From positions 451,087,379 to 451,151,378 of the forward strand of contig CM077676.1 of the NCBI GenBank assembly GCA_039707655.1: a DNA stretch of 64,000 nt, in the 5' to 3' direction. This stretch comes from Elymus sibiricus. Lineage: Eukaryota > Streptophyta > Magnoliopsida > Poales > Poaceae. A program made the translations under genes and the position numbers. Position 1 is the first letter of the stretch; each line of letters opens with the position of its first letter. Shown here piece after piece: positions 21,342-34,491 of this stretch. The notes under the pieces were generated by a model that was given only the letters and a program-made list of their open reading frames with translations, was not told the origin of the DNA and did no database searches.

Positions 21342-24300
21342 TGTAACACCCCAAAATTTTCTCTCTGAATTTTTCAATTTTTTTATTAAAAGAAAACACT
21401 TTGAATTATTTTGACCCAATTCTTTTTCTTCTCTTTCTTCTGTTCTGATATTCATTTTTAATTTTTATTGGGTTCCAAAGCTTTCAAATGGTTCTGTTTT
21501 GGAAGGTTTAATTATTTGGAAAATTATTTTGGGGGATCACAACCAACTTTCATTTAGAAAAGTTTTGGAATAATGAATATTATTCCATAGGAGTAATCAT
21601 TTCACTTCTTTCTAGCACTTCTAGATTCTTCCTATAATTTTTCTACCACTCCTAAATTATCCCTCAAGTCACTCACACCTTTTAGGACAGTATCCAACCC
21701 CTTTCTACCTTACAAAAATATTTCTGCAATATTTGTTAAATTCCAAAGTTGGAGTTTGAATTATCCATAGTTTCTTGGAATTACAAAGGAACTATATTTT
21801 CTGCAATTCTTCTACCTCCACCAAAATTTCCCCAACAACTAGACAGTACCCAAAACCCATTTCACCAAAAACATTGGGTTCCACAATTCAAAAATTTCAA
21901 ATTTCATTCAGTTCAATTTTGGACCAGAAACAATCTCTCTGATACAAACCTATTTTTAATAGCTCCAAAAATTCTGAAACTTTGCCAAGCCCTTTTATTT
22001 GCATCAACACCTCACCACAAAAATTCCCCAAAAATCCTAAAATGCCTAGACCTCTCTGTCATTTCATCAAACACGTGGCATGCACACTGTTCATCCCTGT
22101 CAAAGTTCAGTTAACTGAACTGGGTTCAGTAACAGAGGCGATCGACGCCGTGCTCCTCACTCCAAAACCACCCCTTCTCATCCACGCCTCTCCTAGTCAT
22201 CATTGAGCCGCCGCAACTCCCCTGGTCAGTAACTCCACCGACGATACAGTAGCTGGCCAGTGCAGCTGCCCCCGATCTCATCCGCGGCGGCCGAGCGGAT
22301 CGGCTAGACCCCGCCCGCCATCTTCACTCCTCCTACTGCTCCCTCCACCTAATCCTCCTCCACGCGTCGATCCTCTCCGTGTCTCCGCGCCGACCACACC
22401 GTCCAAAACCCCCCTGGAGCCCACTGTCAGTCGCCGGAGCCGGTAATCGCCGCCGCACCCGTACGGGCGCCTCGCCGCGGATAAGGCCGTAGAGCCCGAA
22501 TCCATCCGCACCGGTGCTTCTGGAGTTCTCCCTTGACCTCGCTGATCATGCGCTAAGCCCAGCAGCCGTCCAAACCAACTTCGGCGGCCGGAGTAACTCC
22601 GGCGTCAGCCGCAAGCTACTGGCCTCCCCCGATCAACTATAAATAGGCCCCCCCCCCCCGAGCTCCATTCTCTCCTCGTACCACCTACACCACACCCGAA
22701 TCGACCTCCCCTGCACTCATTCGACCTCGAGGAGGTCGTCTCCCTCCACTCCGATCACCGAGCCGCCGGCAACCTCCCTGATCAGTTCATCGCATATACT
22801 CCACCTCCATCGCTCAAACTCTGCCAGTAGTCTCAAATCACACCCGAATATCGATCCCGCGCTCCAATTTGACCACCCGAGCTCCCTCCGGCGAGTCCCG
22901 AATACACCCGAATCGCCGTCCGCCGCCGTCGACGTCGCCGCCGTTCAGGTGCTCGCCGGCGACCACCACCACTTCCCTCCGAAGCGGAACTCCACCCTGA
23001 ACACATCCCGACCACCGCCAACTTCCAGAACCCCGGCGATCGCCGCCGCCCTCTATGCACGCGCGCGAGCGCTTTCGAATTCAAACCTGAACACATCCCA
23101 TGCTGGGGTCCACCCGTCAGCGTTTTATTCTTTTCCGGTGAAAACAAAAAGCGTATTCTGCGGTTTACGCCTTCTCCGCTGAAAGGCGTATAACGCCCGA
23201 AGCGTTTTTCTTTTTTCCTGTTTAAACCGAAAGCGTATTCTCCTCTTTACGCTTTCCACGCTGGGAAGCATATTCTCTCCCGAAGCGTTTTCTTTATAAA
23301 CGCACAGGGACTGGCATTTTTACAGGAAAACCCCTGGAATTGAAAGTTGAATAACTTTTAAACTACAACTCCGATTGAGTTGAATCTTTTTTTGAAATTC
23401 TTATTTTTCTCTCTAGTTTTTTTTAGTATTTATTTAAAAATATTTTGAGACAAGTTTTGGTACTGTTGCCAAATTTTTAATTGGAGTTTGAATTTGAATT
23501 TTTCAGAAAAAGAAGAGGGGAACTTTGCCAGGAATTTTGAGTGTTCTCCTTCTGACTACTTTGGACAAGGCAAGCATTTTGAACTTGGGATATGGTGATT
23601 GCATTTTGCATTGCATGGTTGCATCGGTAGGAATTGCACCGTATGTGTAGTTATCGCAAGTGCATGCATGCATGGTCATATTAATTCTTGTGCATGACTT
23701 GCACTTCACTCAAGCATCTGGCATGAGGAAAGGCTGTGAGCACCAGGAGTGCAGCCCCTGCCTTGGACATGCTGGTGAGCACGGTCCTCTTGTGACACGA
23801 CGGTGTCACCGTGGCTTGTGAGATATACCGGTTATAATAATAACACCTCCTGAGTCGACCTAGATCGAGTCTTGTTCCGTCACACCTAGCTAAACACCGT
23901 GCTGCCATGGGTCTTTCCGCGAGGGAAGTACGGTTTAGTAGGTTGCTAACCCCTGTCTGTGTACACACCACATAGAGGGCCATGATGAGGGTTTCCACGG
24001 CCATGGACTAAATCCCGTCATCAGGTCAGGGGCATGGGTGTATCCGGCTGGTTTGCCGAGAGGGGGGGCACCCCTTGTAATCCGCGCGTATGAATAGTGA
24101 TCCCATGCTAATCGAGATTGTAGTCTCCCCGACTTAGAGTTTTTTTGAACAGTGCTTTGGGTGATTCCTGGCATCCGGAAAGTTAATCTGGTGTGTGCTG
24201 GTCAGGTGTGTTTTCAACCCAAAGACCGTAGTGGGAATTAGTCAGTGCCACGGTGTTGACTAAAGAAATCTCATACACGTGGGTAAAGAGTACACCCTCT

Positions 24301-25482
24301 GCAGAGTTATACCTATTCGAATAGCCGTGTCCGCGGTCAAGGACGTTAGCTGGGAAGGGTCAAGTGTCGGTCCGGTGTCGGTCTTCGGAGGAAAATAATT
24401 AATTTGAGCATCAGATATTTTGCAGAATAATACTATCTCATCACTAACACTGTCATGAATATTTTGTGATCAGGATTATGATGGTTGTGAATATTATTGT
24501 TACTATGCATATTATTTGAGGACTAACCCATTTCTCTTATTTTATTTTCCTGAGTGTCTCAGGGGCTGGCTAGACTACCCCGGGCACCCAGTTTTATTTT
24601 CAAGACCTCTCGTAGCGTCCCTCGAGTTCATGGGCGGTCCTGTCTCGCCTGACTCTCTTGTGGATACCCGTTTGGCATTTCTTTTCAAGACCTCTCGTGT
24701 CGTCGCTTGAGTTTTCGGATGGTCCTGTCTCGTTCGATTCTCTTTTAGACACCCGTTTGACATTTCTTTTCAAGACCTACCGTGGTGTCACTTTTAGTCA
24801 CCCGACTGGCATTTCTTTTCAAGACCTCTCGTGGCGTCGCTTGAGTTAATGGGCGGTCTGTCTCGCTCGATACTCTTTTAGACACCCGTTTGGCATTTCT
24901 TTTAACTTTCTTGGTTTATCACTAATATTTTATTTTTATGCTCATGCTAATGTTTATTATGCCATGTTTTAAAATTTCAGTCAGCATGAGCATATCATTT
25001 AACCCATCATGAGCATATGCATTCTGTATATCTTTTGTTCATAATGTTTGCGAGTACATTCAAACGTACTCACTGGCTTGTCCATGGCTATTTCATTGGC
25101 CAGACCTGGAGGAGGACGAGCTTGCGGAAGAAGATTGCGCTAGCGAGCCCGACGCTTAGAGGAGTCCCAGTCAGTCAACCTGTGATCTTGGAGTCTGCCA
25201 CATGTATCATCCGCTGCATTTCCGCTACACCAATAAAATAGTCAAGCCTCACACTAACGCTTGACTCTATTTTATTGTATCAGTGATGTCTACCACCACA
25301 CCACTGTATTATTCCACCACCGTAGTATATTGGCAAGCTTGTAATAATTGTTGAGCACTCTGGTTCAACCCCTGTGTAATATAATTGTAGTGGTTATCTA
25401 TATGAAGGAAGTCTACCAGTTGTTCTTGGGGCTGGTATGACTTGAGGCTCTTCTGAGATTTATCCCAGAAATGGGCCTGACA
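21342..25482 (+). repeat. 3' LTR of element D (4141 bp)
   Basis: It follows the polypurine-like ttcttaaggggggtaggtgt. It begins TGTAACACCCC at 21342 and ends gggcctgaCA at 25482. The TATA box is at 22638-22646 (TATAAATAG). The palindromic module CTATTCGAATAG is at 24313-24324. A run of imperfect repeats (gacc(t/c)(a/c)(t/c)cgt, (g/c)a(t/c)(a/t)cccgt) lies at 24590-24910. No credible gene is inside. Confidence 0.88.
24590..24910. repeat. Four to five degenerate repeats in D's LTR
   Basis: Words (t/g)catttcttttcaagacct followed by ctcgtg(t/g)cgtc(g/c)(c/t) and gg(c/t)ggtcctgtctcg recur with a period of about 75-120 bp. This is an internal LTR minisatellite. Confidence 0.7.
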
Positions 25483-28400
25483 CCCTCATCATCTTGCCAA
25501 AATCTTGTCACACACCTTCTGGATCAATTTCCAATTCTCAATCTTTCCCAAATATTCATGTCCTTGCTTTGGGAAAATCTGTCATCACTATGGGTTATGA
25601 AGCAACCTATAGTTTTGATGGTCAGAAAATTCCCAAATTATTACCACACCTTCTTGTCATCATCTACTCCCACAATCTTCAAAAACATTTCATGGTCCAG
25701 TACAAAATTTGGCCCAGAAAACTCAAATTATCTTCTGGATAGTACTGGCCATTTGTGAAGCAACTCATATTTTCCCAACTCAGAAAACTCTCAGAAAATT
25801 CCCTCAGATATTAGGGAACCTATCTTGCCACAATATCCAAAAATATCATCTTGTCCAAGACAAATTTTCAGCAGCAATATTCTGCCAAGTTTCTGCTCAT
25901 TTTGAACCTCTTTGAAGGAAGTACCATCTAGAGGTATCCAATTGAGGTGAAATTTTTATGACAGCATCTATCCACTAAACAACCCTCCCACACCAAAATC
26001 CAGCTCTAGCAGATGAACCTGAGGAGTGCTACAAGCTCATCTTTCCTCTGGACCAGTAACAGCAGTTGTACAGGAACCCCATTCAAATCTTGATGAAAGT
26101 TTCTCAAACTCTGCCAGCTTGTAGTCCTTCCAAAGTAGATCATCCCAGCCATCTCCATTGGCTCCATCTCTAGCTCACCTCTCCTCCAGATCCCTCTCAA
26201 AGTTTCTGTCAGAAACTGTAGCTGAAGCTACACTTCGAACCAGAGTGCATCTAGTCGAGCCAGTGGCACAGAGAGACTAAGTGGTCACGGGTCGACGTGT
26301 TGGACAAGTTTTGCCAGACTTGCGTGGCCTCTAGATGCCAATGCCCGTGGTGAGCATGGCAATGGCATGCCAAAACACGCGCTCTACACCACGCCCGCGA
26401 CGGATGTGATGCGTCCGGCTGCCCCGTGTGACCCTAGCTTGTCTCAGCTCGCCGACATCTTCTCCTTCCCCCACCTGGCCGTTCTGGAACTTGCCCCTCG
26501 CCGGAATCGTCCCCGGCGGCCGCCACGCATGCGGGCACTGTGGCACCTGTGCGGCCACAGTGGCTCTGCCACCCGTCATCTTCCTCCGCAAGCCGCCACT
26601 GCACGCCATAACTCCTCCTGCCCTCTCCTATCCCGTCGCCCGCGTCGAGCCAGCCAGCGCGGCGTCCTTGCGCCGGCGACATGGCCGCAGCGCATCCGAG
26701 TCCAAAAGCTCCGCCTCCTCCTATATATAGGCCTCCCCGGCCTCTCTTCGCTCCTCACGCCACTCCCTCCGCCTCATAGAGACCCCCTAAGCACCGAGCC
26801 ACGACCGAGAGGCCCTCTGGCCTCGCCGCTCGCCGCAATTCCGCCGCCAATCCCCACTCCGCCATAGCCCGATTCGCTCCACCCCAGCTCTGCCCGACTC
26901 CACATTCGAGCTCACCGCACTCCCACGACTCGGCCCGACCGCTTTCCGAGCCAAATCACTACCGGAATCGCCGTCGCCGACGACCCCCGAACCAGCCGCC
27001 GCCGGAGAAGAAGAGAGCGACGCCGTCAGGCTGTCTCCGGAGACGCCACTGGTACAGGGAGGACCGCCGTCGAGTGGCCGATCCATCCCCGCAGTCGCCC
27101 GAGCTCGCCGCCGTCGCTAACTCTGGCTATCGCCATCGGTGAGCTGCCCGTGCACTGTTCTCCTCTTTTCTTTTTAATTATGACAGCTGGGGCCCGCTCG
27201 TCAGTGGCCCAGCCGCGTCCGAATCGGTACGTTAGCGAAGGCGTATTCGGAAAGTACGCCTTCGATGTGGCATGTCCAGAGAATTTAGAATTTCTGTTTA
27301 AATCCAGATTTGACCAGTAACTTTGACCATCCATAAGTCCAAATCAATTGATTCTTTTTGCTCTGGGTTTGTCTTGAGCTCCTCTATTTTCTGGTAAAAT
27401 TTGGTATTTTTCCCATGCTCACAGAATTTCTGGTGAACAGAACAGTGTTATGTGACATTTTCCTTTGTATTTTAAAAATATTTTCAGAAGGAAATACTTT
27501 TGGATTTGAAGCCCAGGAGTGGACAACCCAACAGAGCAAGGCAAGCCATGTCATCCATTGCATGAAGCATTTCAATAGTGTTGGTTATTTAATTGAATTA
27601 CATGCATTATTTTAATATGTGATAATTTAGGGTAATTTACTTTGATGCTTAGCTACTGCCATGTTAAGTTATTCTGGATGAATAACCCTGCTTGCTAAGT
27701 ACTTGACAACACTAAACTTAATTGGTTGATCAAGTGCCACCTATCCGGACTTATCCGTGCAGCCACATTTGCCGGTATGGGACGGCCTTGACTTGGTCTG
27801 GCTTTGTGCTCTTTTATCGGTACCACCACACTAGGGAGTGTTATGCGTGCGTGCTGCCCTGATCGGGTAGACGACGATAATCCTGTGAGCCCAGTTGAGT
27901 TATTTTGCCGGCGTCCCCGTTTGGGACAGTTTAGTTTGGCCACGATGGTGGCAGGTGTCACGGGGTGACACAGGGGCCACCCAGGAGATGACCCTGGGAG
28001 GCTATGATTGTCGGTGGTACGATAGAGGAGTCACGGGTCAGGCAAGTTTCGTTGGAGCAGCCCCGGTCCACCCGAATGGGAGCAGGAGGCCAGGAGCTCC
28101 ATAGTGTGGGTAAAGTGCGCAACCTTTGCAGAGTGTAAGAATCTATTCGAATAGCCGCGTCCACGGTATTGGACAGTTCGTACTAGGCCACTGATTGGTC
28201 AACCACAATAATGATAATAATGATGGAAGAACTTGTCTTATGTTCGGAAGTGCTCAGTGAATTATGAGCATTCCGAGGGTTGTGGGACAACCAGAAGAGA
28301 GTAAGTTGATATTCGATAACAGTGAGTAAGCAACTTAAGTACTTAATATGATCATTGCCATGCTATTGTTTGCTGCATTGTTTTGGTTGTCGTGAGCTTG

Positions 28401-28789
28401 CGAGTACATTCCAAGTACTCACTTGGCGTATCATGCCAGATGCAGGAGAAGCTGAGGACGGAGGTCCCGATGGTTCGTGCAACGCTAACTAGGCCGTGTC
28501 CCCAGCAGTGTCCCTGTGGATGGAGTTTTCCGCGCTATGTTCCACTACGCCGTAGTTCTACCTAGTAGTATCGAGGCCCTGCTATGTTCTATAAATCATG
28601 TACATATTGTCATAGCACCTGATGTGCTTCTGGCCTCGCTATCGATGTAAATTATGGGCTTGTACTCGTGATATATCAATAAAGTTCAGTTCTGTTTTGT
28701 TCCAAGTTGTTGTGTGTTTCCAGAAGACATGATCTCTGGGTTGGAAACACTGGGTAAACCGGTCCTCTGAGCCGAGGTGCCACAACGCT

Positions 28790-28801
28790 TGGTATCAGAG
28801 C
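28790..28801 (+). other. Primer-binding site of element C
   Basis: TGGTATCAGAGC follows the LTR end after 5 nt. It is the complement of the 3' end of plant initiator tRNA-Met, the usual primer of Tekay and many other elements. Confidence 0.92.
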
Positions 28802-28948
28802 CGCGCTGACTGTAGGACGCCCTAGTTAACCCTGTGCTAGAGCCGCGATTAGTTTAGAGTCTTGGGGTGTGCCTTGCTTGTTGCATCTGATTGCTACATG
28901 GCATGCATATAGCTTTTATTGTGCTAACCGCTGGTTTGATAAGTGTAG

Positions 28949-29776
28949 ATAGCACCAGTTCCATACCACTACCACCATGAGCCGGCACTGTTCACTTTTC
29001 CAGTACTGCTTCGTAATGTCTGGCTTCGGCTGTATCCCAACGGCGAACACCCAGTGTACCAGGTGTTCCGAGAGAAGCTCGCTGGTTCAGTGTATGAGTA
29101 TCACGCGGAGGCCTTTCTTACTGCGAGTTCAGATATTGGCAGCTACTCCCGTTCTTCCAAGGGCGAAACTTCTTCTACTCCGGAGTTGGCGATCCAGTTC
29201 ACTGCGATGGAGGCTCTTACTGACTTGCGCTTCCACGAGGTCGAGATGCAGACTCATCCAGGTTTCTTTCACAACCCCACCCTGTCGCCTGCGACAGGGC
29301 GAGTCCTTTTCGCACCCGTTGACCCGGCGAATGATCGTGCTACTGGTGTTTTATCCCGTTATCTGAATGCCAGTTGCCGTATGATCACTTCACTAGCTGA
29401 GGAGCTGATTCATGCCCGAGGAGCACTTGCAACTGTTGCGGCAGCACAGTCTCCTCCTCCACCTCCATTTTCACCTGTGTATACTCCACCCGTTCCACCT
29501 TCTGAGACTCCTTCTAGCTCGTTCGGACCACCAGGCTTTTCGTCTGGTAGTCGATGTGAGACCCCGGCAGAGTGGGCCTCACTCCTAGCTACTCCAGCTG
29601 CTCCGATGTTGCGGCGTCGTGCTTCTTCTCCTTCAGAGGGAGAACCTTCCCGTCAGCGCCGTCGTGTTACCTTTGATCCGGAGGCCGAGATTCACATCAT
29701 CAGCTCAGACTCCGAGACAGGATCAGACGACGAGGAGTCTTCAGTTTGCCAGTGTCAGTGCCACCCGCGCTACTAG
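28949..29776 (+). pseudogene. Extra ORF upstream of gag in element C
   Basis: The frame is open from 28949 to the TAG at 29776 (275 residues). It starts coherently with APVPYHYHHEPALFTFPVLL, before any Met in frame; the first codon is ATA where an ATG would be expected. Other visible parts are LRLYPNGEHPVYQVFREKL, a region with ELAIQFTAMEALTDLRFHEV, a Pro-rich stretch (PPPPPFSPVYTPPVPPSE) and an acidic C-terminus with Arg-rich patches (RRRVTFDPEAEIHIISSDSE). It lies between primer-binding site and gag. I recognise no domain. The uninterrupted frame over 275 codons suggests past selection; loss of the start codon is inferred. Confidence 0.6.
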
Positions 29777-30023
29777 AGTGCAGGCTTGAGTTTCAGTGCA
29801 TGCATCATAGCATCCCTGCATATGTCAACTGCCGTATGAGCAGTCCTGTCATGATAATCCCCCTACTAGCTTGTCATGTATGATGTTGGGTTGCCTTGTA
29901 TAATTATGTTGTTCTCTTTATCTTCTCTTTTTATTTGGTTTGTTTTCTGGTGTCACACTACCATGCTTTCCCTTATGGGTGTTGCTCATCGATTCGGTAT
30001 TTTGCAATGGGAACAAATTTAGG

Positions 30024-32429
30024 ATGAAGAGGTGTAGTACTCAAGGCGGCGATGGAACTCCCGCTCGTCGATCCGCCAGACAAGCAGGACAGTCACCAGA
30101 AGACTTACCACCTCCACCACCACAGTCACCGACCACTGATCAGATCATGAGAATGTTTGAGGAGAAAAGAAATCAAGATCTCATGGAATTTCTGAAAAGT
30201 ATGCATACTATGGTGGGCCAGAATAACAATAATGGGACACACTCTAAATTGTCTGATTTTCAGCGGACCAAGCCACCCAGTTTTGGTCAGGCTGTGGATC
30301 CTATGGAAGCTGATGACTGGCTGAGGACCATGGAAAAGAAGTTGGACATAGCCCGCTGTGATGAGTCAGACAAGGTTCCTTTTGTTACTCACTACCTGGA
30401 AGGACCGGCAGCTATATGGTGGGACAATACAAAGATAATGTGGCCTTCTGGAGAAGATATTTCTTGGGAGAAGTTCAAAGAGGTATTCCGCAAGTATCAT
30501 ATTCCTACCGGCATAATGAAGGTGAAGCAGAGGGCATTCTTGGCCCTTACTCAAGGGAATATGTCAGTGGGGGAGTATCTGAACAAGTTTAATAATCTGG
30601 CATGGTACTCTACCCATGACGTGTCCACCGAAGAAAGGAAAATTGACCGATTCCTAGGAGGGCTGAATCATACCCTCCATTGTCAGCTCTGTATGCTTGA
30701 CTTCCCTGACTTCCAGACTTTGGTGAACAAGGCCTTCATAGCTGAACGAGAGCATAAGTCAGGATATGATGATCGCAAGCGGAAGTTTGAACCCAAGAAG
30801 GACAACCGTGAGCAGTTTGCGCAGAAGCCACGCATTTGGCAACCAGGGTCATCTGAATACAAGCCTGCCTGGAACAATGGCAACAACAACAATAAGCCTG
30901 TCAGCCAGGACAATACCTTCGGCAAACAGCCAGTGATGGAGGATTGCCGTCGCAACAACACATGCTTTACTTGTGGCCAGAGCGGGCATTACTCCAAGCA
31001 GTGCCCCACAAGAAATGGGAAGCCATCATCCGACTACAAGCCACAAGTCAACAATGTTGGACGCCACCCCAATACAAACTTCTATCGCGGCCAAGTCCAT
31101 CATATCTCCGCTGAGGAAGCCCGCGAAGCACCGGATGTGGTCCTTGGTATGTTTTCTGTTATCAACATACCTGCAATAATTTTATTTGATTCTGGGGCTT
31201 CTCATTCGTTTATTTCGCGGAGTTTTGCCACCTTGCACAAATTTTCTCCTTCTCTTTTGGACAAAATCATGGTGGTACAATCCCCTGGCTCCATGCTCAG
31301 AACAAATGTGATATACAAGGATCTGGAAATTTTGATACATGGCGTCAAGTTTCCAGCTACTCTTGTTGCCATTGAATCCCCTGGACTGGATGTAATATTG
31401 GGAATGGATTGGTTGGTACCACATCAGGTGTGTATCAACTGTGCCACCAAGAAGGTGACACTGGTTAACCCGGCCGGCCAAACAGTGCAATTCACTGCTA
31501 GCAGAATGATGTCAAAGAAAGGAATGGTATTCAAAGCCACAGCTACAGACATAAGTCTGATTCCAGTAGTCAGTGAATTTCCGGACGTATTTCCAGAAGA
31601 ATTGCCAGGAATGCCACCGGATAGGGAACTAGAGTTCGCTATTGAGGTTGTTCCCGGAACAGCTCCAATTTACAAGAAGTACTACCGCATGCCGTCACCA
31701 GAGCTGGTGGAACTAAAGAAACAGTTGGATGAATTATTGCAAAAAGGGTACATTCGTCCAAGCACTTCACCTTGGGGATCACCAGTGTTGTTTGTTAAGA
31801 AGAAGGATGGCAGCCTACGAATGTGCGTGGACTACCGCCAACTGAATGAGGTCACCATCAAACATAAATATCCGCTTCCCCGCATTGATGATCTGTTTGA
31901 CCAGTTGAACGGGGCCCGGGTATTCTCCAACATTGACCTTCGAATGGGGTATCATCAGTTAAAAATCAGAAAAGAGGATATCCCCAAGACAGCCTTCACT
32001 ACAAGATATGGCCTGTATGAATTTACAGTCATGTCATTTGGGCTGACAAATGCTCCAGCCTATTTCATGAGCATGATGAATAAGGTCTTCATGGACTTCT
32101 TGGACAAATTTGTGGTAGTCTTCATCGATGATATTCTTATCTATTCAAAAGATGAAGAGGAGCACACGCAACATCTCCGTACTGTCCTGGAAAGACTAAG
32201 GACCCATCACTTGTATGCCAAATTCAGTAAATGCGAATTTTGGCTAAGAGAAGTGGGATTTCTGGGACATGTTCTGTCAGAACAAGGTGTGGCCGTCGAC
32301 CCCAGCAAAGTGACTGATGTATTAAACTGGAAGACACCAGCCACAGTAACTGAAGTCCGTAGCTTTCTGGGATTGGCAGGCTACTACCGTCGCTTCATTG
32401 AAGGCTTCTCAAAAATAGCCAAGCATTGA
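30024..32429 (+). pseudogene. Gag-protease-RT of element C
   Basis: The open frame is 29940-32429; the likely start is the ATG at 30024 ([17 protein letters not shown]). Residues below count from 29940. The gag domain is near 105-260 ([30 protein letters not shown]). The zinc knuckle is [14 protein letters not shown] at 342-355. The protease site is [10 protein letters not shown] near 415-424. RT has [20 protein letters not shown] and the active site [11 protein letters not shown] (FIDD 728-731). The frame ends within [16 protein letters not shown] because of a one-base loss near 32424; RNase H continues in another frame from 32426. Confidence 0.93.
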
Positions 32430-32821
32430 CAGAACTGTTGAAAAAGAACCACAAATTTGCCTGGACGGAAGAATGCGATAGCAGTTTCATGGAATTAAAG
32501 ACGAGGCTAACTACCGCCCCTGTCTTAGTTCTTCCAGACATCCACAAGAGCTTTGATAGATACTGCGATGCTTCCAGGCGTGGAATCGGCTGCGTTCTAA
32601 TGCAAGAAGGAAAGGCTGTAGCATATGCATCCAGACAGCTACGACCTCATGAAGAGAACTATCCCACTCATGATTTGGAATTGGCAGCCGTGATTCATGC
32701 ATTAAAAATTTGGAGGCACTATCTCATTGGGTAGCGATGTTAAATATACACAGACCATAAGAGTCTCAAGTATATTTTCACTCAACCCGACCTTAATCTC
32801 AGGCAAAGAAGATGGCTTGAA
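32426..32821 (+). pseudogene. RNase H of element C
   Basis: [20 protein letters not shown] leads into the RNase H-type domain: [38 protein letters not shown] and [20 protein letters not shown]. It runs to LIG and a TAG at 32734. A further indel and stop lie at 32732-32750, after which similarity ([11 protein letters not shown]) returns in a different frame. Confidence 0.88.
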
Positions 32822-34460
32822 TTGGTCAAGGACTATGACATTGGCATAAATTATCACCCGGGAAAAGCCAATGTGGTCGCAGATGCTCTCAGCAGAAAAC
32901 AAGGCACCATAAATGCAATAATGGAGGGTATCCATCCAAGGCTACAAGAAGAGCTTGCCAAGCTGAATATGGTGCTATGCGGCCCAATTAGCCCGGATAC
33001 CTTGGAAATTACTCCGACACTTATGGAAGAAATTAAGGAAGCTCAGAAATCAGATGAAGGCATACAAGAGATCAAGGAGCGCATTCCACAAGGAAAGGCC
33101 AAGTCCTTCCATATTGATGATCAAGGTACCCTATGGTTTGAAAATCGAATATGTGTGCCTGATCAAGACAGCTTGAGACAGCAAATACTCAGAGAGGCAC
33201 ATGAATCCGCATACTCTATCCATCCGGGAGGAACAAAAATGTACCAGGACTTGCGAGAAACCTTTTGGTGGCCAGGAATGCAAAGGGACATTGCATACTA
33301 TGTCGCCTGTGGTGACATCTGCAACAGAGTCAAGGCGGAACACCAGAAACCCGCTGGGCTACTGCAACCTTTACCAGTTCCCTAGTGGAAATGGGATGAC
33401 ATATGCATGGACTTCCTTGTTGGACTACCCAAGTCAACAAGAGGCCATGATGCTATCTGGGTCATCGTGGATATACTTACGAAAGTGGCTCACTTCATTC
33501 CGGTAAAGACCACTTTCAACGCTTACCAGCTTGCACAGCTCTACATGTCCCGGATAGTCAGCCTTCATGGAGTACCCAAGTCTATCACATCAGACAGAGG
33601 CTCCTTGTTCACTTCAGCATTCTGGCTGCGATTGCATCAAGCCCTGGGAACCGTGCTAAAACATAGTACGGCATATCATCCACAAACAGATGGACGGACC
33701 GAACGCGTGAACCAGATGTTGGAAGATATGCTTCGATCCTGTGCTCTCACCTATGGACCCAAATGGGAGGATAGTCTACCCTATGCAGAATTCTCTTACA
33801 ATAACAGCTATCAGTCGAGTCTCAAGATGTCACCATTCGAAGCCCTGTATGGACGGAAATGCCGCACTCCTTTAAATTGGTCTCAGACAGGACATAGCCG
33901 TATCTTCGGCATGGATCTGATGCTCGAGGCTGAGAAGCAAGTCAAGGATATTCAGGAACGTCTTCGAGCAGCCAAGTCCCGTCAAAAGAGTTATTATGAT
34001 CCGAAGCATCGAGAAGTAATTTTTGAGCCCAGACAATATGCCTATCTCTGAGTTACCCCCATGAAAGGAATAAAGAGGTTTCACACTCGAGGAAAGCTTG
34101 CACCAAGATATGTCGGTCCCTTTCCGGTAATGGCTAGAAGAGGCAGAGTGGCATATCAGTTAGAGTTACCACCGGAGTTGTCTGACATTCACGACGTCTT
34201 CCACATATCACAGTTGAGAAAGTGCATTGCACCTCCGATCAAGCAGGCATATATGAGTGAGCTAGAGTTGACTAAGGATTTGACCTATGAGGAAAGACCT
34301 TTCAGAATCTTAGATGAGATGGAAAGAACTACCAGGAGCAAGACAATTAAATTTTACAAGGTGTTGTGGGACCATCATACCTAGGAAGAGGCTACCTGGG
34401 AAAGAGAAGATTTTCTGAGATCTGCATATCCACACTTGTTCCCTAAGCAACCGAATCTTG
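32822..34460 (+). pseudogene. Integrase and chromodomain of element C, with stops
   Basis: One frame contains stops at 33383-33385 (TAG), 34049-34051 (TGA) and 34382-34384 (TAG). It starts with the RNase H tail ([16 protein letters not shown]). The zinc finger follows ([20 protein letters not shown]; the expected C-x2-C is altered to CGDIC). The core has MDFLVGLPKSTRG, ITSDRGSLFTSAFW and DGRTERVNQMLEDM, giving the D, D and E positions. Then come GPFPVMARRGRVAYQLELPP, the HISQLRKC region, and a chromodomain (RPFRILDEMERTTRSKTIKF ... EEATWEREDFLRSAYPHLFP). It would insert cDNA at heterochromatin; as it stands it cannot be translated through. Confidence 0.9.
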
Positions 34461-34472
34461 AGGACGAGATTC

Positions 34473-34491
34473 ATTCTAAGGGGGGTAGGTT
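34473..34491 (+). other. Polypurine tract of element C
   Basis: Purine-rich ctaaggggggtaggt lies directly before the 3' LTR start TGTGACACC at 34492. The same arrangement (ttaaggggggtaggtgt) precedes D's LTR. This is where plus-strand DNA synthesis primes. Confidence 0.8.

Larger units (their letters stand above)
20444..25482 (+). mobile_element. Element D: chromovirus with 5' LTR and most of interior deleted
   Basis: The element starts TGTAACACCC, identical to the first ten bases of its 3' LTR, and then jumps directly into integrase coding sequence. It ends with a complete 4.1-kb 3' LTR. Both CCCTC target copies are present, so the loss happened after insertion. About 10 bp of the 5' LTR survive. 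Its integrase and chromodomain place it close to element C but in a different family by LTR sequence. Confidence 0.9.
20314..28784 (+). repeat. 5' LTR of element C, split by element D
   Basis: The two parts are 20314-20443 and 25488-28784. They match 34492-37909 with scattered differences. A TATA box lies at 26722-26730 (TATATATAG), followed by a GC-rich leader. The palindromic module is at 28143-28154. The LTR ends GGTGCCACA. Plus-strand ORFs such as 26367-26867 recur in the 3' LTR but are GC-rich shadows without domains. Confidence 0.9.

Noticed and set aside
26367..26867. Plus-strand ORF of 166 residues, repeated at 35501-35998
   Set aside because: It lies in both LTRs of element C; repetition reflects LTR identity, and the product is Pro/Arg-rich without domain.
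28785..28805. Possible tRNA-Met gene
   Set aside because: Only the 12-nt complement of the tRNA 3' end is present, at the position of a primer-binding site.
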